Shown: piece after piece, positions 54,289-63,836 of the stretch
How the letters are laid out: each line of letters starts with the position of its first letter
Position numbering within the stretch: the stretch's first letter is position 1
Source of the DNA: Jiella sonneratiae
GTDB taxonomy: Bacteria; Pseudomonadota; Alphaproteobacteria; Rhizobiales; Rhizobiaceae
Length of the DNA: 64,000 bases
Assembly (NCBI RefSeq): GCF_017353515.1
Contig: NZ_JAFMPY010000013.1
Coordinates: 107,071-171,070 of the forward strand
Direction: 5' to 3'
Program-made: the position numbers and the translations under genes
The notes under the pieces: generated by a model
What the model was told of the DNA's origin: nothing
The model's input: the letters and a program-made list of their open reading frames with translations, nothing else
Database searches by the model: none

Positions 54289-56235
54289 TCATCCGCCGAG
54301 CCGCGCCAGCGCCTGCTTGGCGCTTGCATTCCCCTTCTCGGCCGACTGGCGATAGTATTCCACCGCCTTGGTCCTGTCCTTTGCCACGCCGCGGCCGTTC
54401 TCGTAGACCTCGCCCAGATGGAAGAGTGCGATGGCGTTCCCCTGGCTGGCGGCTTTCGTGTACCAGGCGAGGGCAGCGGTCTCGTCTTTGGCGACCCCGA
54501 GCCCGTTCCCGTACATCCAGCCGAGATTGTTCTCGGCGCTCGCATTGCCCTGGTCGGCCGAGCGGCGGAAGAGGTCGAAGGCCGTCGCTTCGTCCTTGGC
54601 GACGCCGGAGCCGTTGGCATACATCACGCCGAGATTGAGCTGGGCGGAATTGTTGTTCTGATCCACCGCCTTGCGATACCAGTCGACCGCCTGCTGGAGG
54701 TCCTTGGTCAGGCCGCGTCCCTCTTCGTACATCGAACCGAGGGTGAACTGTGCCGCGGCGTTGCCGGCCTCCGCCGACTTGCGGTACCAGACGGCCGCCT
54801 GACCGAGATCCTTCGCGACGCCGCGCCCGTTGAAATACATCCATCCCATGTAGAGCTGGGCCTGGGTGTTCCCCTGCTCGGCGGCCTTGCGATACCAGGC
54901 GATGGCGGAGGTCTCGTCCTTCTGGATCCCCCTGCCGTTGAAATACATGTCGCCGAGATGAAGCTGTGCCAGCGCATGACCCTGGTCGGCCGCCTTGCGG
55001 TACCATTGCACGGCCTGGACATCGTCCCTGGCGATGCCGCGGCCCCGATCGTACATCGAGGCGAGGCCGAACGCGCCCTGCGCGAGGCCCTGGTCGGCGG
55101 CCTTGCGATACCAGGACACCGCCTCCGCCGGGTTCTCGGCAGCGCCGCGACCGCCGTCGAGCATGTCGGCGAGATTGGACGCAGCCTGTGCATCCCCCTC
55201 TCCGGCCGCCCGGCGGTACCAGGCGACGGCCTCGCCGTCGTCGCGGGCGATGCCGAGGCCGTTGGCATACATGTCGCCGAGATAGGTCTGTGCGGTCGGA
55301 AAGCCCTTCTCGGCTCCGCGCCGGTACCAGACCACCGCCTGGGCGTTGTCCTTGTTGAGGCCGCGGCCCTCTTCGTACATGACGCCGAGATCGAAGGCGG
55401 CGATGGCGTGGCCGAGCTCGGCCGCCTTGCGGTTCCATTCGGCGGCCTCCCGGTCGCGCGATCCCGCCGCCCGAAGGGCCCGCGCCAGGTCGAACATCAG
55501 CCGCGCCTCGTCCGGATGGGCGGCGACGGCGGCTTCGCAGGCCTTGACGGCATTGCCGGCATCGATCTTCGAAAGGTCGACCCCGGCGATCGTTGCGGGC
55601 CGCGTCTCGTCGAGCGGCGACGCGGCAAGCCTGTCGCACTCGCTCGTCGGATCGGCGGCGACGGCTCGTGGACGTGTGTCGATGTTCAGGCGGGCGATCT
55701 CGGCGGCGGTGAACACGTGCATCGACTCCGGCGGGGTGGAGAGCATCAGCTGGATGACCTCCGGATCCACGTTGGCGCGGCGAAAGAAGTCGAGGACGTC
55801 GGCGAGGGCGACCTGGGTGAAGCCGACGTCGCCGGATCTGGTCGACGCGATCTGATGGACCCCGAGTTCCCCCCTCGCCGCGCGCTCCGCCCCGGCAAAG
55901 AACAGAAGCGCGCAGGCCGAGAGACAATGCGCCCCGGCCGGGATGACGGTCGTGAATTTCTCGCCGACCATGTCCTCGGCGATCGCCAGAGCGATGATCA
56001 GATTGCCGCCGGGGCTGTCGAGTTCGAGGGTGCGCGCCGCGGGCGCCGCCCGGAGGATCTTCTTGAAATTGACGCCGTCGCGCGGGCCGATGACGCCGGT
56101 GAATCTGATGACGGTCGGCGCCGCGTCGTCGATGCTGAACGGTCCGTATGTCAGCGAACCGGCGGCCGCCGGCGCGACCCAGCCCATGGCGATCAACAGG
56201 AAAGCACCGGGGAATCTGCGATGACGTTTCACCAT
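54289..56235 (-). CDS. exported fusion of a ClpP/S49-like domain with Sel1 repeats
   Basis: This 648-residue protein has a signal peptide (cut after A-A-A-G near residue 26). A domain of about 180 residues resembling periplasmic ClpP/crotonase-fold proteases follows: D-S-P-G-G-N at 73-78, a likely nucleophile S106 in C-L-S-A-C, and H127 in L-G-V-H-Q. Residues 270-640 are ten 36-residue Sel1 repeats (A-W-Y-R-K-A-A-D-Q-G pattern) plus a partial one. Sel1 repeats bind partner proteins. ATG 56235 is used because GGAAGGCGG precedes it. A surveillance protease in the envelope is an inference; no such function is established here. Confidence 0.8.
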   Translation of the reverse strand: MVKRHRRFPGAFLLIAMGWVAPAAAGSLTYGPFSIDDAAPTVIRFTGVIGPRDGVNFKKILRAAPAARTLELDSPGGNLIIALAIAEDMVGEKFTTVIPAGAHCLSACALLFFAGAERAARGELGVHQIASTRSGDVGFTQVALADVLDFFRRANVDPEVIQLMLSTPPESMHVFTAAEIARLNIDTRPRAVAADPTSECDRLAASPLDETRPATIAGVDLSKIDAGNAVKACEAAVAAHPDEARLMFDLARALRAAGSRDREAAEWNRKAAELGHAIAAFDLGVMYEEGRGLNKDNAQAVVWYRRGAEKGFPTAQTYLGDMYANGLGIARDDGEAVAWYRRAAGEGDAQAASNLADMLDGGRGAAENPAEAVSWYRKAADQGLAQGAFGLASMYDRGRGIARDDVQAVQWYRKAADQGHALAQLHLGDMYFNGRGIQKDETSAIAWYRKAAEQGNTQAQLYMGWMYFNGRGVAKDLGQAAVWYRKSAEAGNAAAQFTLGSMYEEGRGLTKDLQQAVDWYRKAVDQNNNSAQLNLGVMYANGSGVAKDEATAFDLFRRSADQGNASAENNLGWMYGNGLGVAKDETAALAWYTKAASQGNAIALFHLGEVYENGRGVAKDRTKAVEYYRQSAEKGNASAKQALARLGG

Positions 56236-56364
56236 CCGCTTCCGCCTTCCAGATTTCATTGACGCTAGGGAACAAGATACCGGTTTGTGGAGAAGGACAG
56301 AAGGCCGTCTGCATCCCACGACCTGCAGAGGTGCACCGGTCGTCGTGATCCGCGGACTGCCGCG

Positions 56365-56535
56365 GCGGCACTGCCGCGCAACGACGACGAAGACCTCTAC
56401 ACTGAGCGAAACGTCGTCGAGCGCTTCTTCAGCGAGCTGAAGCAGTTCCGTCGCGTCGCAACACGATACGACAAGTTGTTCGCCAACTCCCTCGGCTTCG
56501 TCAAACTCGCCGCCATCGCCATCTCGATCAGGTAG
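56365..56535 (+). pseudogene. C-terminal remnant of an IS5-type transposase
   Basis: The last 45 codons read R-N-V-V-E-R-F-F-S-E-L-K-Q-F-R-R-V-A-T-R-Y-D-K-L, the C-terminal DDE-glutamate region of IS5-family transposases, and end at TAG 56535. Nothing upstream continues the gene, so only about a sixth of it remains. It marks an old insertion next to the iron locus. The gap 56536-56763 shows no gene. Confidence 0.85.
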
Positions 56536-56763
56536 CTAATCGTCACCACAGCGTTGCGGCGGGTGCGGCGCTCGGGGCGCGCGCGGCGCTGCACGATCAC
56601 GTCCACTTAAAACATGACATTTCCACTCATATTTAACTGGACGATGCCGTCCCGTTTTGGTAACTGGCGATCGGAAGCGAGGCGATCCTCCTTCACCGCT
56701 GCATCGAACCGGATGCGCCAAGCGTCCTGCAGTGGTGCCCCTGTCATCATGCCCGATGGGGAA

Positions 56764-56779
56764 AGCCCGCCAGCGGGCT
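56764..56779. promoter_or_regulatory. hairpin in the leader of the isochorismate synthase gene
   Basis: AGCCCGC-CA-GCGGGCT is a perfect inverted repeat 20 bases before the proposed start. It could attenuate the gene or be left from a neighbouring transcript. No Fur box was recognised. Confidence 0.4.
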
Positions 56780-56799
56780 CGACCGAGCGGACCCGAAGC

Positions 56800-57915
56800 A
56801 TGCATGCGAGTTTCGAGTTGACGACACCACGCTATCGGCTGCGCTGTCGTGGTGTCTCCCGGCGTGTGACGGCCGACGTCTGGAACGGGCCGGCGGTCGC
56901 CGAGGCGGTCCGCAACGGATTTGCCTCGGCGCAAGGCGGGCGAGGAGCCGCCGAGAAGCCGGTCGTCGTGGGGCTCGTCCCGTTCGAGCGAGGCGCGCCG
57001 GCCAGACTGTGGGTGCCTGAGGTCGTAAAGTGGGATTGCGCCGACCAAGGAGCTCTGCCCGTTCGAGACGAGGTCACGGACCCCGTTTCTATCCAGGGAA
57101 GCGATTCACCGGCCTTTCGCGAGTGGGTCGCTGAGGCCGTGCGGCGCATAGGGGCCTGCGAATTGGAGAAGGTGGTGCTCGCCCGCCGCGTCATCGTCGA
57201 ATGCCCGGCTCCGATCGACTGCGACCGCGTCCACGCCCGTCTGCGCGCCCATAACCGCGCGGCCTTCGTATACCGCATAGACCTGCCCTGCGAAGCCGGA
57301 GAGACGTCCAGCGTGTTTCTCGGCGCCAGCCCGGAACTGGTGCTCGGCAGTTCCGGGCGCCGTGTATCGAGCCATCCGCTGGCGGGATCGGCCCCCCGTC
57401 TCGCCGGATCGAGCGAGGACAGGCAGGCGGCGGAGTCTCTCCTTGCTTCTGGCAAGGATCGTCGAGAGCATCTTTTGGTTGTGCGGGCAGTGGGGGAGAC
57501 ATTCCGCGGCTTCGCCGAGGATGTCGAGGTACCGGGCGAGCCCACCCTGTTCGAGACCCCCGTCGTCTGGCATCTTGGGACGCGCATATCCGGGACGCTG
57601 CACGAAGGGATCTCGCCGATCGAACTTGCCTATGCGCTGCATCCCACGCCGGCGGTCGGCGGTTGGCCGCAAGTCGCCGCGGAGCGGACCATCGCCGACC
57701 TCGAGGATTTCCCGCGAGGTTGGTATGCGGGGCTCATCGGCTGGATGGATGGCGAGGGCAACGGCGAATGGGTGCTCGCTCTACGTTGCGGAATCGTGAA
57801 TGGCAAAGAAGCGACGGTTTTCGGTGGGGCGGGTATCGTTTCCGGGTCCGATCCGGAAAAGGAACACGCCGAGACAGCCACCAAGATGCGGACCTTCATC
57901 AACGCACTCATGTGA
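56800..57915 (+). CDS. isochorismate synthase (DhbC/EntC type)
   Basis: This 371-residue cytosolic enzyme isomerises chorismate to isochorismate, the entry to 2,3-dihydroxybenzoate and catecholate siderophores. Family blocks are in order: K-V-V-L-A-R-R, S-H-P-L-A-G-S-A, L-H-P-T-P-A-V-G-G-W-P, G-W-Y-A-G-L-I-G-W-M-D and G-A-G-I-V-S-G-S-D. The frame is open further upstream, but homology starts near M-H-A-S-F-E-L, so ATG 56800 is proposed; the ribosome site is poor. Genes entA, entB and entE are missing, so the gene is an orphan. It is convergent with the broken ABC ATPase. Confidence 0.9.
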   Translation: MHASFELTTPRYRLRCRGVSRRVTADVWNGPAVAEAVRNGFASAQGGRGAAEKPVVVGLVPFERGAPARLWVPEVVKWDCADQGALPVRDEVTDPVSIQGSDSPAFREWVAEAVRRIGACELEKVVLARRVIVECPAPIDCDRVHARLRAHNRAAFVYRIDLPCEAGETSSVFLGASPELVLGSSGRRVSSHPLAGSAPRLAGSSEDRQAAESLLASGKDRREHLLVVRAVGETFRGFAEDVEVPGEPTLFETPVVWHLGTRISGTLHEGISPIELAYALHPTPAVGGWPQVAAERTIADLEDFPRGWYAGLIGWMDGEGNGEWVLALRCGIVNGKEATVFGGAGIVSGSDPEKEHAETATKMRTFINALM

Positions 57916-58170
57916 AAGTCTGTGCCCGAACGGGCGAACGCTTTCGCGAACGCCATCACCCGGTGCCGATGCCTGAGATCGAGTGCGCTCGTCGGTTCAT
58001 CGAGGAGCAGAACCCGCGGGCTGCGGACGATGGCCTGGCCCAGGCTGAGGAGTTGGCGCCGCCCACCCCCCGACAAGCGGTCGACAATCGCCATCCGGCG
58101 CAGCAGCCGTCGACAGGCGGCATCCGCGGCCGCTGCCGGCGACGGGCTCTGCCGCGTCATGGCGGTCTGG
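57916..58170 (-). pseudogene. fragment of an iron-siderophore ABC transporter ATP-binding protein
   Basis: The minus-strand frame reads R-L-S-G-G-G-R-R-Q-L, then A-I-V-R-S-P-R-V-L-L-L-D-E-P-T-S-A-L-D-L-R-H. These are the signature and Walker B of a FepC/FecE-type ATPase. The Walker A half is absent upstream and the C-terminal part breaks off where the convergent isochorismate synthase gene ends. Permease genes are absent as well. It is a leftover of the transporter that once matched the binding protein and receptor upstream. Confidence 0.8.
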
Positions 58171-58203
58171 TCTTCGGCGACCGGCACGGATGGCGCGACC
58201 GGG

Positions 58204-59301
58204 TCACCCGGCGACCGCGGCGCCTCCGACGTCGACGATGTCCTCCTCGCTCATGCCGCGCCGCCAATGCGGAAAGCACACCTGCCGCGACGCGGGGAAA
58301 CCCCTCGCCTTCAGAATCGCGCGAATGGCCCGGAAGGCGTGGAACTCGCATCCGACCCACACGAAGCTGTCGGTCGCAAGAGGCGGCATCGCCTCGACAG
58401 CGTGTTCGAGCAGCCGCGCCGTGCCCGCCGGCGATCCGTCTCGATAGAGCCAATGCACGGCGACGCCCGGCGGCCCGGCGAGGCTCTGGCGCTCGCCGGG
58501 ATCGTTCACCTCGATCAGGGCGGCGCCGACCGCCGCCTCGGGGAGCGTTTCCAAAATCCGGGCGATTCCCGGGAGCCCGGTCTCGTCGCCGACGAGCAGA
58601 TGGTGGTCCGCCGGCTTCGGCCCATGCGCCGCGGGACCGAGGATCCCGACGACGTCGCCGTGACGGGCGGAACGGACCCATTCGATGCCCGGTCCCGACG
58701 TGCTCTCGTGCAGAACGAAGTCGATGGCGAGGACGCCCGCCCCGGCGTCGACGGAGCGGATCGTATAGACCCGCGATCCGATCCGTTGCCGCCCGCCCGG
58801 CCAGACGATGCTTCCGCGGTCGTCGAGCCGCGGCCATTCCGGCGCGAACGTTCCCCTCGGCTGGAACAGAAGACGCGCATGCAGCTGATGTGGCGAGGCG
58901 AACCGGAAGAGGTCCTCGCCGGCGAAGGATACCCGCCGCATGCGCGGCGTCACGTCGAATACCTCGCGCACCGTGAGGATGCGCAGGTCCGGCGGGAGGG
59001 TGTCGCCGGCCGTGTCGCCCGTCCACTCGATTGCGAGACGCTCGGACTTGGCGTTGAACTGAATCAGACCGGTGAGCGAATATCGAACCCGGTTGAGATT
59101 GATGCCGTCCACGGCTTCGATCACTAGATCGAGCCGTTCGTCGCCGGGCGTCAGGCGCGCCGTTCCGAAGGGCGAGACGGCGACGAAGCCTTGCGCCTGG
59201 CGCTCGACGCGCATGTCGTGGGCGTCGAGCGCGTCGACGATCACGTCGATGAAGTCGGCGATCCGGGGAAATGCGATGCCGCACTGCGCCTTCAGGGTCA
59301 T
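58204..59301 (-). CDS. siderophore-interacting FAD-binding reductase (SIP family)
   Basis: This 365-residue cytosolic flavoprotein reduces ferric siderophores to release iron. After an N-terminal DUF2218-like part (A-R-L-T-P-G-D-E-R-L, about residues 1-100) comes the SIP domain with R-V-Y-T-I-R-S-V-D for FAD. V-G-D-E-T-G-L-P-G-I is the NAD(P)-side motif, and the C-terminal domain has V-G-C-E-F-H-A-F-R-A-I-R. Its start overlaps the stop of the binding-protein gene (ATGA). The gene is intact although the operon around it is damaged. Confidence 0.9.
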   Translation of the reverse strand: MTLKAQCGIAFPRIADFIDVIVDALDAHDMRVERQAQGFVAVSPFGTARLTPGDERLDLVIEAVDGINLNRVRYSLTGLIQFNAKSERLAIEWTGDTAGDTLPPDLRILTVREVFDVTPRMRRVSFAGEDLFRFASPHQLHARLLFQPRGTFAPEWPRLDDRGSIVWPGGRQRIGSRVYTIRSVDAGAGVLAIDFVLHESTSGPGIEWVRSARHGDVVGILGPAAHGPKPADHHLLVGDETGLPGIARILETLPEAAVGAALIEVNDPGERQSLAGPPGVAVHWLYRDGSPAGTARLLEHAVEAMPPLATDSFVWVGCEFHAFRAIRAILKARGFPASRQVCFPHWRRGMSEEDIVDVGGAAVAG

Positions 59302-60428
59302 CCGTCGTCCTCTTCGAGGCTGACCCACAAGGGCTCCGAGATGGCGACGGAGAAGAATCGCTCGTTCATCGTTGCCAGAGTGCGGCGGGGATCGAGGTCG
59401 GCGCAGGCGTCGGGATGCGTCCACTTGGCGACGAGCTCGACGAAAAGCGGATGGAGCGGCGGCACCGTGATCAAGCCCGTCCAGATGCCGTGGACCCGCC
59501 CGTCGCGGACCGCTTCGACACTCGACAGAGCGCTTCGCCTGACGAGCCGCCGCAATCCCGCTCGCCCCTCCCCGCGCGAAATCCCCGGCCCGATGGCCGG
59601 CCGCAGGGACGGCGAAAAGCCGCCCCCGCAGGCGATGTAGACATCGGGATCCTCGACGATCAGCTGCTCGGCGGAGATCTTCTGGAACCAGGGCGCCGTG
59701 ACCGCGTCGAGGGCGCGGCCACCGCCCTCGGCAAGAAGTTCTCCCCAGATCGACCTGCCGGCAGCCCAGCAGCAGTCGTCGTAGGTCGATTGCACCTCGA
59801 GATAGGTCTTGACCGCCGTGGCACCCTCCAGCCGCCGGCGCACCGCCGCGCGGTGGTCATCGACGAAGGACAGGTAGCTTTCGGCCTCCCGTTGGCGGCC
59901 GAGAACCGCGCCCCACAGCCGCATCACGGCCGCCAGGTCGTCGCGACGGCCGCCCCCGCCTCGATTGTCCGCGGCGTCGCTGAAGATCACCGGGATGCCG
60001 GCCGCCTCGAGCCGCTCCACGAAGGCGTCGCTGCCGCCGTTGGCATAGGCGCTCGCAACGACGAGATCGGGAGCCAGCGCGACGACCGCTTCGAGCGAGA
60101 CGGTGTCCGGGCCCTGTCCGCCGACGAGCGCGATGGAATGCCCGGCCCGTTCTTCATAGGCCCGGCGCAGCGTCTCGCTGTCGATCCGGTCGGTCGCCGC
60201 CCAACCGACCACGAGCGAGGCGGGAGACGGATGAATGGCTCCCATCGTCAGGATGTCGCCCGCCTCCAAGAGCACGATGCGGCCCGGCCGCTCCGGCAGC
60301 GAGACTTTCCGCCCGAGCATGTCGGTGACGGACGGCGGCGCCGCGGAGCGGGCGGCATTCACCGCCGCCAACGCCGCCGCACCCGCCAGGAGCCCGCGGC
60401 GGCTGATGCCGGCGGCCGGCCTCACCAT
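59298..60428 (-). CDS. ABC transporter substrate-binding protein, ferric-siderophore type (FecB-like)
   Basis: This 376-residue periplasmic protein has a twin-arginine signal (I-S-R-R-G-L-L-A-G). The fold is that of class III iron/B12-binding proteins: P-G-R-I-V-L-L near the start, A-L-A-P-D-L-V-V-A-S in the middle and D-P-D-V-Y-I-A-C-G-G in the C-terminal lobe. It should hand a siderophore to an inner-membrane permease that is no longer encoded here. The ATG overlaps the receptor stop by seven bases. Confidence 0.88.
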   Translation of the reverse strand: MVRPAAGISRRGLLAGAAALAAVNAARSAAPPSVTDMLGRKVSLPERPGRIVLLEAGDILTMGAIHPSPASLVVGWAATDRIDSETLRRAYEERAGHSIALVGGQGPDTVSLEAVVALAPDLVVASAYANGGSDAFVERLEAAGIPVIFSDAADNRGGGGRRDDLAAVMRLWGAVLGRQREAESYLSFVDDHRAAVRRRLEGATAVKTYLEVQSTYDDCCWAAGRSIWGELLAEGGGRALDAVTAPWFQKISAEQLIVEDPDVYIACGGGFSPSLRPAIGPGISRGEGRAGLRRLVRRSALSSVEAVRDGRVHGIWTGLITVPPLHPLFVELVAKWTHPDACADLDPRRTLATMNERFFSVAISEPLWVSLEEDDG

Positions 60429-62458
60429 ACCTTCTTGAGCCCCGCCAGGATCTGCCGGCCATTGCCGAACTGGCAGTAGATGTTCGAGCTGCAGCTCGAG
60501 TAATAGTCCTTGTCGAACAGATTGGTGACGTTGAGCGTCGCCTGCAGCCCGTCCAGATCCGCAAATTTCCGGCCGAAGTCGTATCGAAGAGCGAGGTCGA
60601 CCAGGGCATAGCCGTCGGCCTCGATGGTGTTGGCATCGTCGGCATAGCTCGGCCCCACCACGCGGAGGCCACCGCCGACCGTCAACCCGTCGAAGGTCGC
60701 ATCGGTGAAGGAGTAGTTCGCCCAGAGCGATCCATAGTAGTCCGGCACGGCCTGGGGGCGGTTGCCGACATTGGCCGCGACGGCGGCTTGCGTCACCTCC
60801 ACGTCGAGCAGGGTCACCGCCCCGATCACTTCGATGTTTCGCGTCAGGCTGCCGCGGGCCTCGAATTCCAGACCCCGCGACCTGATCTCGCCCTCCTGCC
60901 GGCTGAAGCCGATCGCATCCGGCACGAGCGCGTTCTTCTTGGTGATGTCGAAGGCCGCCGCGGTGAACAGCGCATCCATCCCGGGCGGCGCGTATTTCAC
61001 GCCGACCTCGTACTGCTCGGCCGTGCTCGGAACGAAGGCGTTGCCAGCCGGGTCGACGCCGACTTCCGGCTCGAAGGACGTCGAGTAGCTCGCATATGGG
61101 GCGAGGCCGTTGTCGAACAGATAGAGCAGCCCGGCCCGGTAGCTGTTCGCCTCGTTCGACTGGTCGTTGCTGGTTCCGGCGAGGAGATTTTCCGTCTCCT
61201 GGTCCGCCCAGTCGTGGCGCGCCCCCAGGACCGCACGGAAGTTGCCAAAGCTCAGCTGGTCTTGGAGATATAGTCCGGTCTGCTGGAGCGTCTGGTCGCT
61301 GTCGATGATCGGTACGAGGGGAGCGATGGGTTGACCATAGACGGGATTGGTCACGTCGAGCGACGGGGCCAGGCCGTAGCGGTATTCCCAACTGCTCCGG
61401 GAATGCTGGTAGTCGAAACCGGCCAGCACCGCGTGCCCGATCGCGCCCGTGTCGAATTCGAGTTCCACCTGATTGTCGGTCGAGACGCCGCCGACATTCT
61501 CGATCGAGCGCAGCGCCTGGCGCGGAATCAGGCCGGCGGCGGTGATCGGGCCGGCCATCTGCAGCGACTGGAAGTCGAGGTCGACGGATGAATAGCGCAG
61601 GTTCGAGCGCACCGTGGCGAGGTCGTTGAACCGGTGCTCGAACTGGTAGCCGACGCCGTACTCCTCGCGATCGAATGAATCGAAGTCGGGATCGCCGACA
61701 TTGAGGCCGCGGTTGAGGTAGGACCGGTAGGTGGACGGGGCGAGAAAGTCCGGATAGAGCGAGTTGAAATAGCCGCCTTCCGGATCCTTCTGGTAATATC
61801 CGAGGATCGTCAGCCTGGTATCGGCATCGGGCTCGAAGGTGAGCGCCGGCGCGACGGCGAAACGCCCCTCGTCGACATCTTCGTAGCGGGTGCCGGAATA
61901 GCGGCCGATGGTGGTGAGACTGTATTGGACGCTGCCGTCCTCGACGAGAGCCCCGCGCCACGTTGCTCCCCCCTGGATGCGCCCGTCGGTGCCCCCCTCG
62001 ACGAAGATCTCGTGGGACGGCGTCGCCGAGGCGGCACGGCTGACCTGATTGACCAGCCCGCCGGGGCTGACCTGTCCGTAGAGAAGGCCCGACGCACCCT
62101 TGATGACGTCGATGCGGTCCAGGAGATAGGGATCGATCGCAGTCTGCGCGAAGGCCTGGCCGCGCGGCAGTTTCAGCCCGTCGAGATAGGACACGTAGCT
62201 GGTCGAGGTGCCGAAGGCGCCGAAACCGCGCAGGAACACAGAATCGTATCGTGAATTCGTATCACGATCGGCGAGCACCCCCGACGTATAGAGCAGCGCC
62301 TCGCCGACGGTGTCCGGATCCTGCAGGTCGAGCTGCTTGCGGGTGATCGTCGAGACCGACTGCGGCGTCTCGAGAACCGGCGTGTCGGTCTTGGTCGCCG
62401 TCGTGCTGCGCTTGGCGAGAACCCTGTCGCCGGTATCAAAGGAGGCCCAAGCTGATGC
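60422..62458 (-). pseudogene. TonB-dependent siderophore receptor lacking its N-terminus
   Basis: The frame has most of a siderophore receptor: plug domain with T-D-T-P-V-L-E-T-P-Q-S-V-S-T-I-T (about 62380-62420), F-L-R-G-F, R-I-D-V-I-K-G-A-S-G-L-L-Y-G, and a beta barrel ending N-V-T-N-L-F-D-K-D-Y-Y and L-K-K-V-W. Upstream of A-S-F-D-T-G-D (about 62440) no signal peptide or TonB box exists; the DNA turns into the start of a glycosyltransferase in another frame. The only in-frame start is GTG 62278, inside the plug. So the product could not be exported, and I call it a pseudogene. The barrel itself is intact. Confidence 0.8.
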
Positions 62459-62538
62459 GGACTGGCGAGCGACAGGAGCGTGCGGCGGAGTTGGGGTGTC
62501 ATCGCGTAACTGACGATGATGATGCTGAGAGCTGGCAT
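62458..62538 (-). pseudogene. N-terminal fragment of a family 2 glycosyltransferase
   Basis: From ATG 62538 the minus strand reads M-P-A-L-S-I-I-I-V-S-Y and R-R-T-L-L-S-L-A-S-P, the first beta strand and helix of a GT2 glycosyltransferase. After about 27 codons the sequence passes into the truncated receptor. The piece fits just where the other fragment (62963-63751) lacks its beginning. Confidence 0.7.
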
Positions 62539-62725
62539 GTCGGGCCTGGGGGCTGTTGTGGACCTTCGAGACGGTCCGCGTTCGTTCGACCGGCGAAGAT
62601 CATTCCGCCAGGAGGGTGACGAAGCCAAGACTTTCATCCTGGCAAGTCTGGTCGCCACCTTGGATGACCTCGCGCTTCGAAGCCTCGTCAGCGCATTCCA
62701 TGTCCAGGGTCCGTGACAGCCTCTA

Positions 62726-62891
62726 GTGGTCCGATTCCGACATCTGGTACCGCTTTGTCGAGACCGCGCAGCAAATGTCGGAATCGAAAGACCACGAGCC
62801 AAGATTATGATCCTAGTGGATTTTTCGAATTTGACATTTGATACAACGCCTCATCCGATCGGGACTCAAATGTCAAATTCAGTCCACTAGT
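62726..62891 (-). repeat. double-hairpin repeat, copy 2 (inverted relative to 1953-2117)
   Basis: This 166-base unit is bounded by CTAGTGGTCC and GTCCACTAGT and has both hairpins of copy 1. The two copies differ at scattered positions in the loops. It sits between two glycosyltransferase fragments. The surrounding 62539-62962 shows no intact gene. Confidence 0.85.
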
Positions 62892-62962
62892 GCACTGATG
62901 CACTCGGTTTTCTGAAGAGATCATGCGCAAACAGGAAGATGGAGCGGGAGGATGAGCGAAGC

Positions 62963-63751
62963 TCATTTCATCCCGCTCTGGCGCGTCACGGTTCCGGTCC
63001 GCGAATCGTAGAGCCAAGCGGGCTGTTCGACCGGCGCCAGCCGCCGCTTGCGGATCTTGGCGTATTCGAGGAGCAGGAGTTTGAGAGCGTCGCGTTTCTC
63101 CATGTTGGCGATGGTGCCGCCATGGATCTGGTGAAACGTCGCCTCGCCGATGAGCTTGACGAGTTGTGCGTCGGGCAGTGCGCAGGCGCGCGCGAAAAGG
63201 TCCGGGTTCGCCGCGCCGCCGCCCGGGCTCTTGAAGCGTGTTTCGTAGTAGCCGAGTTCCTCCCACATGTCCCGGCGCATGAAGAGCGCGTTGCTTTCGA
63301 TGAGCGGCCCGGGCCAACCTTCACAATGGCCGCAACAGGCGATCTCGAACAGCCTGCCGCCGCCAGTCGGCCAGTCGATCGAGGCCAGGAGGGCATCTTC
63401 GACGGCCTTCGTATAGCCGTCCTTGATGCTTTCGTGCTGGGGTTTCGGGCCAAGGTGATAGTTGTAGCTTGCGACGACAGCCCGAGGATGAAGCGCGACG
63501 GCGGCGAGAGCCGCGCGCACCAGGCCTCGCGAGGCCATGCGCGCGCCGTCGATCATCGCAGCCATGATGTCGCCCCGTGCTTGCTTGAGCCCGAAATTCA
63601 TCGCCGCGACGGGTGAGACGGTCGGGCTGCAAAAGCGATGCACCGCGACGGATAGGCCAGGACGTGCAAGATCCTCGATCGTCGGGGGATCGGAAGAGCC
63701 GTTGTCGACGACAATCACCTCGATGTCCTGAAACGGCAGATCTCTCTGATA
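62963..63751 (-). pseudogene. family 2 glycosyltransferase, 5' end removed at the IS630 junction
   Basis: The remaining roughly 262 codons read Y-Q-R-D-L-P, then V-I-V-V-D-N-G-S-S, a nucleotide-binding GT2 motif. D-I-M-A-A-M-I-D-G-A-R, L-F-M-R-R-D-M-W-E-E-L-G and F-H-Q-I-H-G-G follow. The first strand of the fold is missing. At 63750 the homology stops at a TA dinucleotide, and the sequence beyond leads into the divergent transposase gene, as after an IS630-type insertion. The gene may have served polysaccharide synthesis. Confidence 0.78.
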
Positions 63752-63836
63752 CCGAATTCGGGGGATTGATTCAGAGGATTCCCGCTTGGGCTCGAATTTC
63801 ATAGGCTTGATGGGAGCGATTTGAAGGAGGCCTTTG

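Noticed and set aside
56607..56801. A 64-codon minus-strand frame between the IS5 remnant and isochorismate synthase
   Set aside because: No motif is recognised and it overlaps the leader of the next gene; it might be another IS relic but cannot be supported.
59298..61961. An 887-codon frame joining receptor sequence to the binding protein
   Set aside because: Its first part is an off-frame reading of the TonB receptor gene; the binding protein starts at 60428 with a twin-arginine signal.
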